Positions 24,247 to 33,321 of a stretch of 64,000 nucleotides of DNA are shown piece by piece. Position 1 is the stretch's first letter; each line of letters opens with the position of its first letter. The notes under the pieces were generated by a model that saw only the letters and a list, made by a program, of their open reading frames with translations, ran no database searches and was not told where the DNA came from. This DNA is from Pygmaiobacter massiliensis (GTDB taxonomy: Bacteria > Bacillota > Clostridia > Oscillospirales > Ruminococcaceae): positions 823,166-887,165 of the forward strand of contig NZ_OAML01000003.1 of the NCBI RefSeq assembly GCF_900199435.1, written 5' to 3'. A program made the translations under genes and the position numbers.

Positions 24247-25973
24247 ACCGGCTGAAACAACTTTCGTTTAAATATCGCATTTTTGGCAGCAGCCTTTTGG
24301 TGGCACTACTGCCGCTGCTGCTTTGCAGTATTTTGATGCTAAGCATCTTTACCGATACGCTGGAGCGCCAAAGCCACGAAACAGGAGAGCAGCAAATACA
24401 AAAACTGACCGACCGGTTTGCTTTGGTTTTGCAAGGGGAAGAAGAGGCCCTGCAACGGCTATGCGAAGATGAATTTGTGCAGCGCTCTTTGCTGGACCAT
24501 ACCACGGACGAGCTGGTGAAAGATGTTTACCTTGCACTTTATCAGGCCACCAACGGAATGAGCAACGGAGCTGCTTTTGCCCTTTATGATGCAGGCGGAC
24601 AGCTGAAATTCACGACGCAGGAAGGCACGCCGCAAGCGCAGCTGCCGGTAAACTGGGGACTTTTGTATAAAGCGGCACAACAAAGCGGTACCGCCTATTT
24701 GGCCGAGCCGGAACAGGATGCAGCTTCTCAGGGATTGCCCAGTTTGCGCGCTGTGCGATCGGTACATGCTGCCAACGGTTCGCGTATCGGTTATGTGGTG
24801 TGCAGCTTAACGGCGCAGCAGCTCCGCCAGTCTTTTGCCGGGCTTTTGCCAGAGGGTGGACCGCTTTTTCTGTTTACCCCGCAAGGGCGGCTGATGTATG
24901 CCTCCCGCAGCGGTGTAGAGGAAGAAGCACAGCGGCTGCGCGAAGCATTGATGGCGGGCACTCTGCCGACACAGCCGGATCAGAATTATTTTTTGCGCAC
25001 TGAGCCGGTTTCCGGCTGCCTGTTGATACTTCGTCAGCCGACGGCACTCAGCGCCGGTGCCGTGGGGCTGATGCGCAGCATCAGTTTTGCCTCTGCGGCC
25101 ATCTCGCTGATTTTGTGCGTCGCGATTTCGTTTTTGCTCAGCCGTAGCCTGTCGCGCCCCATCGAAAGGCTAAGCCATGCCATGCACCAGGTGCGCAGAG
25201 GAGACTTGGATGCCCACGTGGACGTGGAACGCCAGGATGAGATTGGCCAGCTGACCGAAGACTTTAATGAGATGACCACCCGTTTAAAGGCACAGGTAGA
25301 AGAACGGGTTCAGCACCAGCGAGACTTAAATGATGCCCAAATTCGCCAGATGCAGGCGCAGCTGAATCCGCATTTCCTTTACAACACGCTGGATACTATG
25401 AAATGGCTTGCAAAGATTCACAAACTGCCCGAAGTGGCGCAGCTTGCAGGCGGCCTTGGCAGTATTCTGCGCAGCAGCATTGCAAGCGAACAGTTTATTA
25501 CGCTGCGGCAGGAACTGGTGCTGGTGGAGCATTATATCGATATTCAGAAAATCCGCTTTGCAGGCAAATTTCAATACGTCATTGATGTGCCGGAACATCT
25601 GCGAGATATCATTGTTCCGAAAATGATTTTACAGCCGCTGGTGGAAAACTCGATTTTACACGGACTCGAAATAAGTGAAAGCGGATATATCTACATTTAT
25701 GCCCAGTGCGACGAAAAGGTTTTGAATTTGTCGGTAACCGATGATGGCTGCGGTATGTCCACCGAGATGGTGGAGCGGCTGAACAGCCCGGAGCCGAAAA
25801 TGCTGCAAGGGCATTTGGGGCTGTACAATGTCATGCGCATTGTACAACTTTATTACGGGCGGGATTATGGGCTACACGCCACAAGTCAAGCGGGAATTGG
25901 CACCACCGTTACGTTACGGCTGCCCGCCGGAAAGGAAGAAAGCAATGCTGAAAGTTGTAATTGTGGAGGATGA
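24243..25973 (+). CDS. Sensor histidine kinase with HAMP domain (YesM/PgtB type)
   Basis: A 576-residue membrane kinase, ATG 24243 preceded by GAGGAGG. Membrane segments at about 17-40 and 290-315 flank an extracellular sensor domain of about 250 residues. A HAMP domain follows (LSRPIERLSHAMHQVRRGDLD), then His_kinase with His377 in QAQLNPHFLYNTLDTM and a HATPase domain with LVENSILHG and DDGCGM. Downstream overlap with the regulator gene is 29 bases, so the three genes are coupled. The likely stimulus is the ligand bound by the preceding lipoprotein. Confidence 0.92.
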   Translation: MNRLKQLSFKYRIFGSSLLVALLPLLLCSILMLSIFTDTLERQSHETGEQQIQKLTDRFALVLQGEEEALQRLCEDEFVQRSLLDHTTDELVKDVYLALYQATNGMSNGAAFALYDAGGQLKFTTQEGTPQAQLPVNWGLLYKAAQQSGTAYLAEPEQDAASQGLPSLRAVRSVHAANGSRIGYVVCSLTAQQLRQSFAGLLPEGGPLFLFTPQGRLMYASRSGVEEEAQRLREALMAGTLPTQPDQNYFLRTEPVSGCLLILRQPTALSAGAVGLMRSISFASAAISLILCVAISFLLSRSLSRPIERLSHAMHQVRRGDLDAHVDVERQDEIGQLTEDFNEMTTRLKAQVEERVQHQRDLNDAQIRQMQAQLNPHFLYNTLDTMKWLAKIHKLPEVAQLAGGLGSILRSSIASEQFITLRQELVLVEHYIDIQKIRFAGKFQYVIDVPEHLRDIIVPKMILQPLVENSILHGLEISESGYIYIYAQCDEKVLNLSVTDDGCGMSTEMVERLNSPEPKMLQGHLGLYNVMRIVQLYYGRDYGLHATSQAGIGTTVTLRLPAGKEESNAESCNCGG

Positions 25974-26700
25974 ACCACTGACCCGCCAGGGGCTGGTGCT
26001 TGCGGTGGATTGGGCTGCAATGGACTGTCTGGTGGTAGGGGAAGCGGCAGACGGCCTTCAGGGGCTCAGCGTGATTCGTGAAACCCAGCCGGATTTTGTA
26101 CTTACCGATGTGAAAATGCCCCGCATGGATGGGGTGGAAATGATTGCCCAGCTGAAAAAAGAAGAATGCCGCGCGGAATTTATCATCCTTACGGCATTCA
26201 GTGATTTTGAATATGCGCACAGCGCCTTAAAACTGGGGGTGGCAGACTATCTGCTGAAACCCTATGAAAATGACAGCGAGCTGGAAGCAGCAGTGCAGAA
26301 AATACGCCAGCGGCTGATAGAGCGCACGAGCCAAAACACAGAGCCTGCTTTGTTTCGATTTAACTTGGAGAAAGGCACGAAAAGTAAATACATCGAAGAA
26401 GCCATCGCTTACATACGCAGCCATTATGCAGAAGAAATTACGGTAGGTGCCTGTGCCGAAGCCATCAGCCTTTCAGAAGGGTATTTGAGCAGGCTGTTTA
26501 AAAAAGAAACCGGATATACTTTTAATGGATATCTTGCAGCTTACCGTATTCATGTGGCAATGCGCCTTTTGCGCGATCACCATATGAAAGTGTACGAGGT
26601 AGCCCCGCTGGTGGGCTACCTCGATACGAATTATTTCAGTACACTTTTTAAAAAGTCGGTTGGCATTTCGCCCAGCGAGTATCAAGATAGGTGCCTCTAA
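25945..26700 (+). CDS. AraC-type response regulator (YesN family)
   Basis: A 251-residue regulator; ATG 25945 (MLKVVIVEDE) has AAAGGAAG upstream. Receiver domain 1-120 with Asp55 in LTDVKMPRMDG and Lys in LLKPYE. The C-terminal AraC domain (about 150-249) has helix-turn-helix sequences ITVGACAEAISLSEGYLSRLF and EVAPLVGYLDTNYFSTLFKK followed by GISPSEYQ. Last gene of the lipoprotein-kinase-regulator operon. The leftward ABC operon at 28.8-32.7 kb is the probable target. Confidence 0.93.
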   Translation: MLKVVIVEDEPLTRQGLVLAVDWAAMDCLVVGEAADGLQGLSVIRETQPDFVLTDVKMPRMDGVEMIAQLKKEECRAEFIILTAFSDFEYAHSALKLGVADYLLKPYENDSELEAAVQKIRQRLIERTSQNTEPALFRFNLEKGTKSKYIEEAIAYIRSHYAEEITVGACAEAISLSEGYLSRLFKKETGYTFNGYLAAYRIHVAMRLLRDHHMKVYEVAPLVGYLDTNYFSTLFKKSVGISPSEYQDRCL

Positions 26701-26716
26701 GCTGCCTTTGCATTTG

Positions 26717-28138
26717 TCACAGCCCAAGAAATTCTTGCAGTAAACGCGCAGTTGCTGATGCCTCGCGCATCGTTTGCATCTCGCAAAAGATGCGCAGCAA
26801 AGGCTCTGTACCGGAAAAACGCGCAATGATCCAGCCGCCGTCAGAAAAATAAACCTTGCAGCCGTCAGCATAGCTGATGTGTGCAATCGGCCGCCCAAAA
26901 TCGGGCAGCTGTTTTTGATCGAGCAGCAGCGCGGCAATTTCTGCCTTGCGTGCGTCAGAAAATGAGAAGTCCTGTTCGGTCATCTCGTAATGCCCATAGC
27001 GCTGCTCAATCTCTGACCAAAGAGAAGAAAGCCGCTGACCGGATACGGCAATCATCTCCACCAAAAGGCTGGCAGCATAGATACCGTCTTTGCCTTGGAT
27101 ATGGCCCTTCACAGTGAGCCCCCCACTGCTTTCACCGCCGATTAGCGCATCTGTTTTTAGCATCTTGGCAGAGATGTTCTTAAACCCAACCCGCACCTCG
27201 TAGCAGGTTTGGCCAAAGTCCCGGGCAATCGCATCCAGCAGATGCGTGGTAGCAATGTTGCGCACTGCCGGGCCGCGCCAGCCTTTATATTGTAATAAGT
27301 AATAATAAAGCAGCACCAGTATTTTATTTGGGTGCAAAAACTCGGCCTTGTCATCAATGACGCCCAGCCTGTCGGCGTCACCATCGGTGGCGAGGCCAAT
27401 GTCGCATTTGTTTTCGAGCACGAAATTTTGCAGGTGCAATAAAGTGTGGGCATTGGGCGCAGGCAGCCGCCCGCCAAACAGTGTGTCGTGCCGGTCGTGG
27501 ATAACGTCTACATCGCAGCGAGCGGTAAGCAGCACCGTTTGCAACGCAGTTTTGCTTACACCATACATCGGGTCCATCGCAATTTTAAGACGCCGCTGCC
27601 GTATAGCAGCAAGGTCAAGCGCGTTTAAAATGCTGTCAATGTAACTGTTCATCGGGTCGATGAGCGTAAGGAGTCCTTGCGCCTGGGCAATCTCAGGATC
27701 CAGCTCTTTAATAGGGAGATTAGCAGATTCCAGCGCTGCAATCCGGGCTTCCAGTGCAGATGTGTAAGCTTCGTCTGCATCCCGACCGCCGGGTAAGAAA
27801 ATTTTGATGCCGTTATAAATGGCCGGGTTGTGGCTCGCGGTTACGGCAAGCCCGCCGCCCAGTTTTTGCGCTTCTACCCAAAACATAATCAGCGGGGTGG
27901 GGGATTCCCGATCAATCAGCTGCACAGAAATTCCGGCGCCGCAGAGCACCTGCGCGCACCAGATGGCGGCCTCGCGACTCAAGAAGCGGCGGTCATAACC
28001 AATCGTGAAGCCCTGGGCCGCTGCGCCATCCGCTTTTAGCTGCTCTGCCAGGGCAGCGCAAAGCAGGCGAATATTCTGCCGGGTGAACTCCTCTCCAATC
28101 ACGGCGCGCCATCCGCCCGTCCCAAAACGAAGGCTCAT
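26717..28138 (-). CDS. Phosphoglucomutase/phosphomannomutase family protein
   Basis: A 473-residue alpha-D-phosphohexomutase that interconverts hexose 1- and 6-phosphates in the cytosol. Catalytic phosphoserine Ser102 in TASHNP, magnesium loop DGDADR (252-257), sugar-specificity loop GGESSGG (334-340) and phosphate-binding RFSGTEPLLR near 440 are intact. GGESSGG is the version usual in glucose/glucosamine-type mutases. ATG 28138 follows AGGAGGG and overlaps the HAD gene by 4 bases. Together with that phosphatase and the nearby sugar-phosphate-type transporter it suggests processing of imported hexose phosphate. Confidence 0.9.
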   Translation of the reverse strand: MSLRFGTGGWRAVIGEEFTRQNIRLLCAALAEQLKADGAAAQGFTIGYDRRFLSREAAIWCAQVLCGAGISVQLIDRESPTPLIMFWVEAQKLGGGLAVTASHNPAIYNGIKIFLPGGRDADEAYTSALEARIAALESANLPIKELDPEIAQAQGLLTLIDPMNSYIDSILNALDLAAIRQRRLKIAMDPMYGVSKTALQTVLLTARCDVDVIHDRHDTLFGGRLPAPNAHTLLHLQNFVLENKCDIGLATDGDADRLGVIDDKAEFLHPNKILVLLYYYLLQYKGWRGPAVRNIATTHLLDAIARDFGQTCYEVRVGFKNISAKMLKTDALIGGESSGGLTVKGHIQGKDGIYAASLLVEMIAVSGQRLSSLWSEIEQRYGHYEMTEQDFSFSDARKAEIAALLLDQKQLPDFGRPIAHISYADGCKVYFSDGGWIIARFSGTEPLLRIFCEMQTMREASATARLLQEFLGL

Positions 28139-28770
28139 ACAGTGCCCTCCTGCGCGGCGGGAAGCTGGATGCCATGTGCGGCAAGCGCAGCTTCAAACTG
28201 CGGCATATCGCCATAGAAAATGATGCTGTCCATGCCGGCACACTGGGCACCGTAAGCGTTCATGGGCTGATCGTCTACAAAAAGGCACTCGGCTGGGTTT
28301 AGCCCAAAATGCAGGCAAAAAGTGCGAAAAATACTCGGGCTGGGTTTCATTAAATGCCAGTCTGCACTGATAAACTCGCCATCAAAATAGCGCAGTGCCG
28401 CAATGTTTTTGCGGAAATTGTGGTAGCGTACACTGGTGTTTGAAAGCAGATAGATGCCATAGCCCGCCGCCTTGGCACGGCCAATCAGTTCTTCCATACC
28501 TTCCATTGGCGGGATATCTTCGTTCCAATGGGCGTAAAGCTGGGCCGCGATTGGGTGCAACCGTGGTGGAAGTCGCTTGCAGCAGGCTTCCACAGCCTCG
28601 GCTTCGGTAATGGTGCCGTGATCCATGCGTATCCACTCTACACTTTGAAAGACCTCGTGCAGCAGCAGCGGCCAATCCTCTTTGTTTTCGGCATACTTTT
28701 CCACATAATGCATCGCATTGTAGTGGATGAGCACGTTGCCCATATCGAACACCAGATTTTTGATTTTCAT
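28135..28770 (-). CDS. HAD-superfamily phosphatase (YihX-like)
   Basis: A 211-residue HAD hydrolase. Start ATG 28770 (MKIKNLVFDMGN); an in-frame TTG eight codons earlier is less likely. Motif I is VFDMGNVL (nucleophile Asp), motif II LLSNTS, motif III Lys in MKPSPSIF, and motif IV FVDDQPMNAYGA. The FDMGNVL variant and overall layout resemble E. coli YihX, a glucose-1-phosphate phosphatase. First gene of a two-gene unit with the phosphohexomutase. Substrate by analogy only. Confidence 0.85.
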   Translation of the reverse strand: MKIKNLVFDMGNVLIHYNAMHYVEKYAENKEDWPLLLHEVFQSVEWIRMDHGTITEAEAVEACCKRLPPRLHPIAAQLYAHWNEDIPPMEGMEELIGRAKAAGYGIYLLSNTSVRYHNFRKNIAALRYFDGEFISADWHLMKPSPSIFRTFCLHFGLNPAECLFVDDQPMNAYGAQCAGMDSIIFYGDMPQFEAALAAHGIQLPAAQEGTV

Positions 28771-28795
28771 GTCAGAAGAAGTCCTTTCTTGCAAA

Positions 28796-28820
28796 ACGGC
28801 CCGCCAGTTGGCAGGGCCGT
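28796..28820 (-). terminator. Hairpin between the ABC operon end and the HAD gene
   Basis: ACGGCCC / GGGCCGT (28796-28802 with 28814-28820) with an inner GCCA/TGGC, 12 bases past the permease stop. Only a short TTTT follows on the minus strand, so termination may be partial and the HAD and mutase genes could be read from the ABC promoter. Confidence 0.6.
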
Positions 28821-28831
28821 CTTTTATTTGG

Positions 28832-30490
28832 TTAAACCACGCTTACTTTTCCCTTGCTTACTTTAAGGAAAATAAGCAGGCTGATTACGGTGCTAATGGT
28901 AAGGATAGAGGCCAGTGCCGCTGCGGTACCATAGCTGTTGCGCACGACCTCGGTGTAAATTGCAACCGAGATCGTGCTGGTTTCGCCGCCGTATAGCATA
29001 ACGCTGGAGGACAGCTCGTTGATGCAGGTAATCCAGCTGAGAATGGCGCCGGATAAAATACCGGGAGCCATCAACCGGCTGGTTACTGTAAAAAACGTTT
29101 TCATCGGAGAAACACCAAGGTTAATGGAGGCTTCTTCCACGCTGGGGTCCATCTGCCGCAAAAATGCACTGCCGCTGCGTACCGTGTAGGGCAGCTTGCG
29201 TACGACAAAAGCGATAATCATAATAAACGCAGTGCCGGTAAGGATAACCGGCGGTTTGTTAAAGGCTACAATCAGGCTGATGCCAAGCACTGCGCCCGGA
29301 ATGACATAGGGAAACATAATCAGCATATCCATCAACTGACCAGCCACACCGCGCTGCCGCACAATGATATAGCTGATGAGCAGACCAAGCAGCACGATAA
29401 TGACGATGGCAATGGTGCTGAAGGTAAAAGTGTTGCGGATGTTGGTGGAAAGGCGTTTGGCAATTGTGGTATAGCTGTCAAAACTGAACTGGTTTTTAAA
29501 ACCGGTGAAGTCGCATTTAATAAAGCTGGTTACAACGACCACAATTTGCGGCAAAAAGCCAATGAAAGTGACAAACCAGACGACAAAGCTTGCAGCAAAA
29601 CGTTTTCCGCCGTGCAGTTCTTCCACTTTGGGTGGGCGCATCGAGGTCATCACATAGTTTTTGCGCGCCACCACGCGGTTCTGCACAAACAATACCAAAA
29701 GGCTGCACGCCACCACAATTACCGAAAGTGCACTTGCAAGGTTAGCGTTGCCGCCAATTTCGCTCATATATTCGTTATAAACAAGCACGGGCAAAACAGT
29801 GTAACCTTCGCCAATCAGCATCGGGGTGCCAAAGTCTGCAAGGCTCGTCATAAATACCATAATGCCGCCCGCCGCAATGCTGGGCAAAATAACCGGCAGT
29901 GTTACGGTTAAAAGGCGGCGCAGCTTGCTGCTGCCAAGGTTTTCGGCAGCTTCTTCAAGGCTTGAGTCAATGCTGCCCATCGCGCCGGACGTGTAAAGAT
30001 AAACATACGGAAACAGCTTAAAGGTGAACACGGTGATGATGCCTGCTTTGCCGTAAATCGCGGGCAGCGTGATGCCGATTGCAGCGAACATCCGGGTAAC
30101 AAGCCCTGCGCGCCCAAACAGCAAAATCCAGCTGTAAGCGCCAATAAAAGGCGGGCTCATCAGGCACATAATGATGAGAATGTGAATATATTTTTTGCCG
30201 AAAATATTATAGCGGGTCATCAGGTAAGCCATCGGTACACCAAGCAGCAAAGTAGTCAGGGTAGTGGTGATGGAAACAAAAAGGCTATGCCCCAAAGTGC
30301 TGTAATAATATTTTTTGGTGAAAAAGCGAATGTAATTGGCCAAGGTAAACCCCGCCTCTTTGGGCGAGAAAAAGCTGCGGCTTACAAGGGTGAAAAATGG
30401 GTAGATCAAAAAAATCAGCATAACTCCAATTACGGCGACCTTGACCCAGAACCAAAAATCCAGCCGCTTACCGGATTTGCTTTTCAGCAT
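28832..30490 (-). CDS. ABC transporter fused permease (FbpB/AfuB type)
   Basis: A 552-residue membrane protein with two binding-protein-dependent permease domains in tandem, about 12 helices. The two EAA loops are visible: SSLEEAAENLGSSKLRRLLTVTLPVILP (about 195-222) and PSVEEASINLGVSPMKTFFTVTSRLMAP (about 450-477). This fused design belongs to the group annotated as ferric-iron permeases, which also contains the hexose-phosphate transporter AfuB. ATG 30490 has GGGGAGG upstream and the gene overlaps the ATPase gene by 7 bases. Context favours sugar phosphate over iron. Confidence 0.9.
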   Translation of the reverse strand: MLKSKSGKRLDFWFWVKVAVIGVMLIFLIYPFFTLVSRSFFSPKEAGFTLANYIRFFTKKYYYSTLGHSLFVSITTTLTTLLLGVPMAYLMTRYNIFGKKYIHILIIMCLMSPPFIGAYSWILLFGRAGLVTRMFAAIGITLPAIYGKAGIITVFTFKLFPYVYLYTSGAMGSIDSSLEEAAENLGSSKLRRLLTVTLPVILPSIAAGGIMVFMTSLADFGTPMLIGEGYTVLPVLVYNEYMSEIGGNANLASALSVIVVACSLLVLFVQNRVVARKNYVMTSMRPPKVEELHGGKRFAASFVVWFVTFIGFLPQIVVVVTSFIKCDFTGFKNQFSFDSYTTIAKRLSTNIRNTFTFSTIAIVIIVLLGLLISYIIVRQRGVAGQLMDMLIMFPYVIPGAVLGISLIVAFNKPPVILTGTAFIMIIAFVVRKLPYTVRSGSAFLRQMDPSVEEASINLGVSPMKTFFTVTSRLMAPGILSGAILSWITCINELSSSVMLYGGETSTISVAIYTEVVRNSYGTAAALASILTISTVISLLIFLKVSKGKVSVV

Positions 30491-31563
30491 GAAAGCACCT
30501 CCCCGGTTTCGGGTACGTACAAGCTCACTTTGTCGGCGTCAAAACCAATATGTACCTCCTGACCGTCGGGGCGCACTTCGTTGACATCTTTGGTATATTC
30601 GTTCAGCTGCACCGTTTGCCCGTTGTGCAGTTCAATCTCGTACTCTACAAAGTCGCCTAAAAAAACAGACATAGTGATTTTACCGGCAAGCCCCTCGTTT
30701 TCATGGAAAAAGAGTTGCTCCGGCCGTGCGCTGAGTGTAGCGCTGCCGGTATATTCGCGGCGCAGGGGAGCAGATACGCTGTATTCCGGAGCAAGTTTTA
30801 TCTCGGCTTTGCCATCTTGCCCGGCGGCAATTTCGCAGTTGATAAAGTTGGAAACGCCAATGAACCCCGCAACAAACGGATTCTCCGGCTTTTTGTAAAT
30901 CTGCTCCGGCGTGCCAACCTGCATGATGTCGCCGGATTTCATGACAGCAATACGGTCAGAAATCGCAAGGGCCTCTTCCTGGTCGTGGGTGACATAGATG
31001 GTTGTAATGCCAAGTCTGCGCTGCAATTTTTTGATAATAGAACGCATCTGCACCCGCAGTTTTGCATCCAGGTTGGAGAGTGGTTCGTCCATCAGCAGCA
31101 GGGCGGGTTCAATGACGAAAGCGCGGGCCAGCGCTACGCGCTGCTGCTGGCCACCGGATAGCTCGTTCGGTTTACGTGCAGCAAGGTTTTCAATCTGCAC
31201 CAGCTCCAAAGCTTCTGTTACGCGGCGGTCAATTTCGTCCTTTGGCACCTTTTTTGCTTTTAAACCGTAAGCGACGTTTTCTGCCACGGTCAGGTGCGGA
31301 AAAATCGCGTAGTTCTGGAACACCATGCCGATGTCGCGTTTGTGTGCAGAAACATTGTTGATAACAGTGTCGTCAAAACGGATTTCGCCGCCGTCTACCG
31401 TGTTGAAGCCCGCAATCATCCGTAAAAGTGTAGTTTTACCGCAGCCGGAGGGCCCCAGCAAAGTGAAAAATTCGCCCGGACGAATGCTTAAATTGACCCC
31501 GCCCAGCGCCTGAAAATCGCCATAGCGCTTTACGGCGTCCTGAATAATTACTGCATGACTCAT
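30484..31563 (-). CDS. ABC transporter ATP-binding protein with TOBE domain (FbpC/AfuC type)
   Basis: A 359-residue ATPase. Walker A GPSGCGKTT (37-45), Q-loop VFQNYAIFPHLTVAENVAYGLK, signature ELSGGQQQRVALARA, Walker B LLLMDEPLSNLDAKLR and switch His in VTHDQEEA are intact. The last 110 residues form the regulatory TOBE-type domain of the PotA/MalK/FbpC group. Second gene of the leftward operon; start 45-70 bases after the intercistronic hairpin. Confidence 0.92.
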   Translation of the reverse strand: MSHAVIIQDAVKRYGDFQALGGVNLSIRPGEFFTLLGPSGCGKTTLLRMIAGFNTVDGGEIRFDDTVINNVSAHKRDIGMVFQNYAIFPHLTVAENVAYGLKAKKVPKDEIDRRVTEALELVQIENLAARKPNELSGGQQQRVALARAFVIEPALLLMDEPLSNLDAKLRVQMRSIIKKLQRRLGITTIYVTHDQEEALAISDRIAVMKSGDIMQVGTPEQIYKKPENPFVAGFIGVSNFINCEIAAGQDGKAEIKLAPEYSVSAPLRREYTGSATLSARPEQLFFHENEGLAGKITMSVFLGDFVEYEIELHNGQTVQLNEYTKDVNEVRPDGQEVHIGFDADKVSLYVPETGEVLSC

Positions 31564-31606
31564 ATAGAAGTTCCTCTCTCATCACTGGAAAAGTTGAATT
31601 TGAAAA

Positions 31607-31638
31607 GCGGGGACATTTCGGTGTTGAAATGTCCCCGC
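31607..31638 (-). promoter_or_regulatory. Intercistronic hairpin after the binding-protein gene
   Basis: Perfect 13-bp stem GCGGGGACATTTC / GAAATGTCCCCGC (31607-31619 with 31626-31638) followed on the minus strand by TTTTC. Between the binding-protein stop and the ATPase start. Confidence 0.82.
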
Positions 31639-31665
31639 CTGATTTGCGGTGCGAAACAAGGGGGA

Positions 31666-32739
31666 TTAGCCCACCATGATGTCGTTGAATTTCTCGATGA
31701 TGGTTTCTTTGTCGTTTGCGGCCCAGTCAAAGTCATAATCGACCAGTTTCAGCTCGCTGAGTTTTGCCATGCCGGCGGGTACTTCCATATCGTTGCGTAC
31801 CGGGCGGCGACCCCATTTTTCGCTCTGAACAGTCTGGCACTCTTTGCTGGTTACAAAGTCGATAAAGAGCTTTGCGTTTTCTTCGTTCGGGCAGCCTTTT
31901 ACAAGGGCAACGCCATCGGGCACGGCGCTGGTGCCGTCTTCGGGGTAAACAAAACCGACGCTGGCGTCATCTGCATATTTGATGGCCGATTTTTCGATGG
32001 TGAGGCCGACATAGAATTCGCCGTCTGCAACCATCTTATGGCATTTACCGGAAGAATCAACGATTTTGCCGTCGAGGTTGTCATAGAGGTCTTCGATGAA
32101 ATCCCAGCCGTCTTCCTTACCGCCGTGGCCCAGCAGCATGGTGCAAAGCTGCGTATAAGCAGAGCCGGATTTGGAAGGCAGGCAGTAAGCAATCTTGCCT
32201 TCCCACTGCGGGTCAATCAAGTCAGACCATTTGGTGGGAACGGTCATACCGGCTTTTTCAATCAAATCTTTGTTATAAAAGATAACCATCGGCAGCGGGC
32301 TTTCGCCAATCCACAGGTCGTCTTTGTCTTTGTAAGCTTCGTCGATGACAGCGTCATTGGCGCAGACATACGGCTGAAAGTAATCTTTGAAAGCAGCCAG
32401 ACTGTCAGCACCGCCGCCCCAAAGTACATCGGCGATGGGGGCTGCGCTTTCGGCCTTGATACGGTTGCAAAGTTCGCCGGTACCGGCGGCAACTACCTCT
32501 ACCTGAATGCCCGGGTATTTTTCCATAAACATATTCACGCCGTCATTCAAAGGGTCAGCGTCGTGCGGGCTGTAAACCACCAGTTTGCCCGAAGGCTCTC
32601 CGCTGGAGGGTTTGGACGCGGTACTTTGTGCCGCTTGGGAAGAAGGTGTGCTGGCAGGCGTGCTGGAGGCAGAACCGCCACAAGCCGAAAGACTTAACGC
32701 AAGGGTAGCAGCAAGAAACAGTGCAAAAAACCTTTTCAT
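31666..32739 (-). CDS. ABC transporter substrate-binding lipoprotein (AfuA/FbpA family; probable sugar-phosphate binder)
   Basis: A 357-residue SBP. ATG 32739 (MKRFFALFLA) follows AAAAGGAGAG; the frame is open a further 159 codons upstream by chance. Lipobox LSAC (Cys20) and a long Ser/Thr/Pro linker. GKLVVYSPHDADPLNDGV, DVLWGGGADSLAAF, LPSKSGSAYTQL and FVYPEDGTSAVPDGVALVKG define the family. The paired tyrosines that hold iron in FbpA are not seen; AfuA of the same family binds hexose phosphates. With a PgtC-like sensor operon and a phosphohexomutase nearby, a phosphorylated sugar is the favoured ligand. Confidence 0.85.
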   Translation of the reverse strand: MKRFFALFLAATLALSLSACGGSASSTPASTPSSQAAQSTASKPSSGEPSGKLVVYSPHDADPLNDGVNMFMEKYPGIQVEVVAAGTGELCNRIKAESAAPIADVLWGGGADSLAAFKDYFQPYVCANDAVIDEAYKDKDDLWIGESPLPMVIFYNKDLIEKAGMTVPTKWSDLIDPQWEGKIAYCLPSKSGSAYTQLCTMLLGHGGKEDGWDFIEDLYDNLDGKIVDSSGKCHKMVADGEFYVGLTIEKSAIKYADDASVGFVYPEDGTSAVPDGVALVKGCPNEENAKLFIDFVTSKECQTVQSEKWGRRPVRNDMEVPAGMAKLSELKLVDYDFDWAANDKETIIEKFNDIMVG

Positions 32740-33266
32740 GTTATCTTCTCTCCTTTTTTTGTGTAACACATTTTCTCCAATGTGTTTTCTCTTGCTTCTA
32801 TTATAGAAAAGCTGTCGCGAGGTGAGAACAGGACAAAAATGATATTTCATCTGCAAAAATGACCATAATACACAGCGGAATAAAAAGTATAAGATGAGAT
32901 GTGTGCAATATGCACAATACGTGATGTGGGATGGACTAACTGTAAGATAAGCAAAACGGCGGAGACGTGAATGACAAGAGAGAAAAGCATTGGCCTGCTG
33001 TGCTCTTCTCCATAAGGTGCTACAGGATACTATAGATGTAATATAAGTTGTACTTTTTATGAGAAGTAAATAACAACAAAAAACTGTGCCACGAGATAAG
33101 AGGTATTTTATGGTAATACGGTTCGAAAATCCTGGCGATATCAACTCAAGGTAATACAACGAAACCTTAGAAAGCCTAAGACTACCGGCAAAAAACACAA
33201 AAAACAGGCTTTGCAATTTCGACTTTTTTAGCAGCTCGCAGAAAGCGCAGAACTCGACAGGTTTTA
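32740..33266. other. Intergenic stretch between two transport operons
   Basis: No credible gene in 527 bases. At the left, a minus-strand TATAAT (32805-32800) is the likely -10 box of the binding-protein operon, and AACACATTGGAGAAAATGTGTT-type hairpin arms (CACATT/AATGTG) precede its ribosome binding site. The segment 32870-33230 is AT-rich with no repeat, RNA or coding signal I recognise. Confidence 0.5.
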
Positions 33267-33295
33267 TTGACTTTCTTTCGACGATATGCTATGAT
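33267..33295 (+). promoter_or_regulatory. Promoter of the nucleoside ABC operon
   Basis: TTGACT (33267-33272), 17-base spacer, TATGAT (33290-33295). Start of transcription near 33302, just before the riboswitch. Confidence 0.78.
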
Positions 33296-33321
33296 GAAGA
33301 CCTCAATTGAATATAACGTTG

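Noticed and set aside
28832-32739. Ferric iron ABC transporter annotation
   Set aside because: Family similarity alone suggests it, but the Tyr-Tyr iron ligands are not visible and the neighbours (PgtC-like sensor, phosphohexomutase, G1P-phosphatase-like HAD) point to sugar phosphate.
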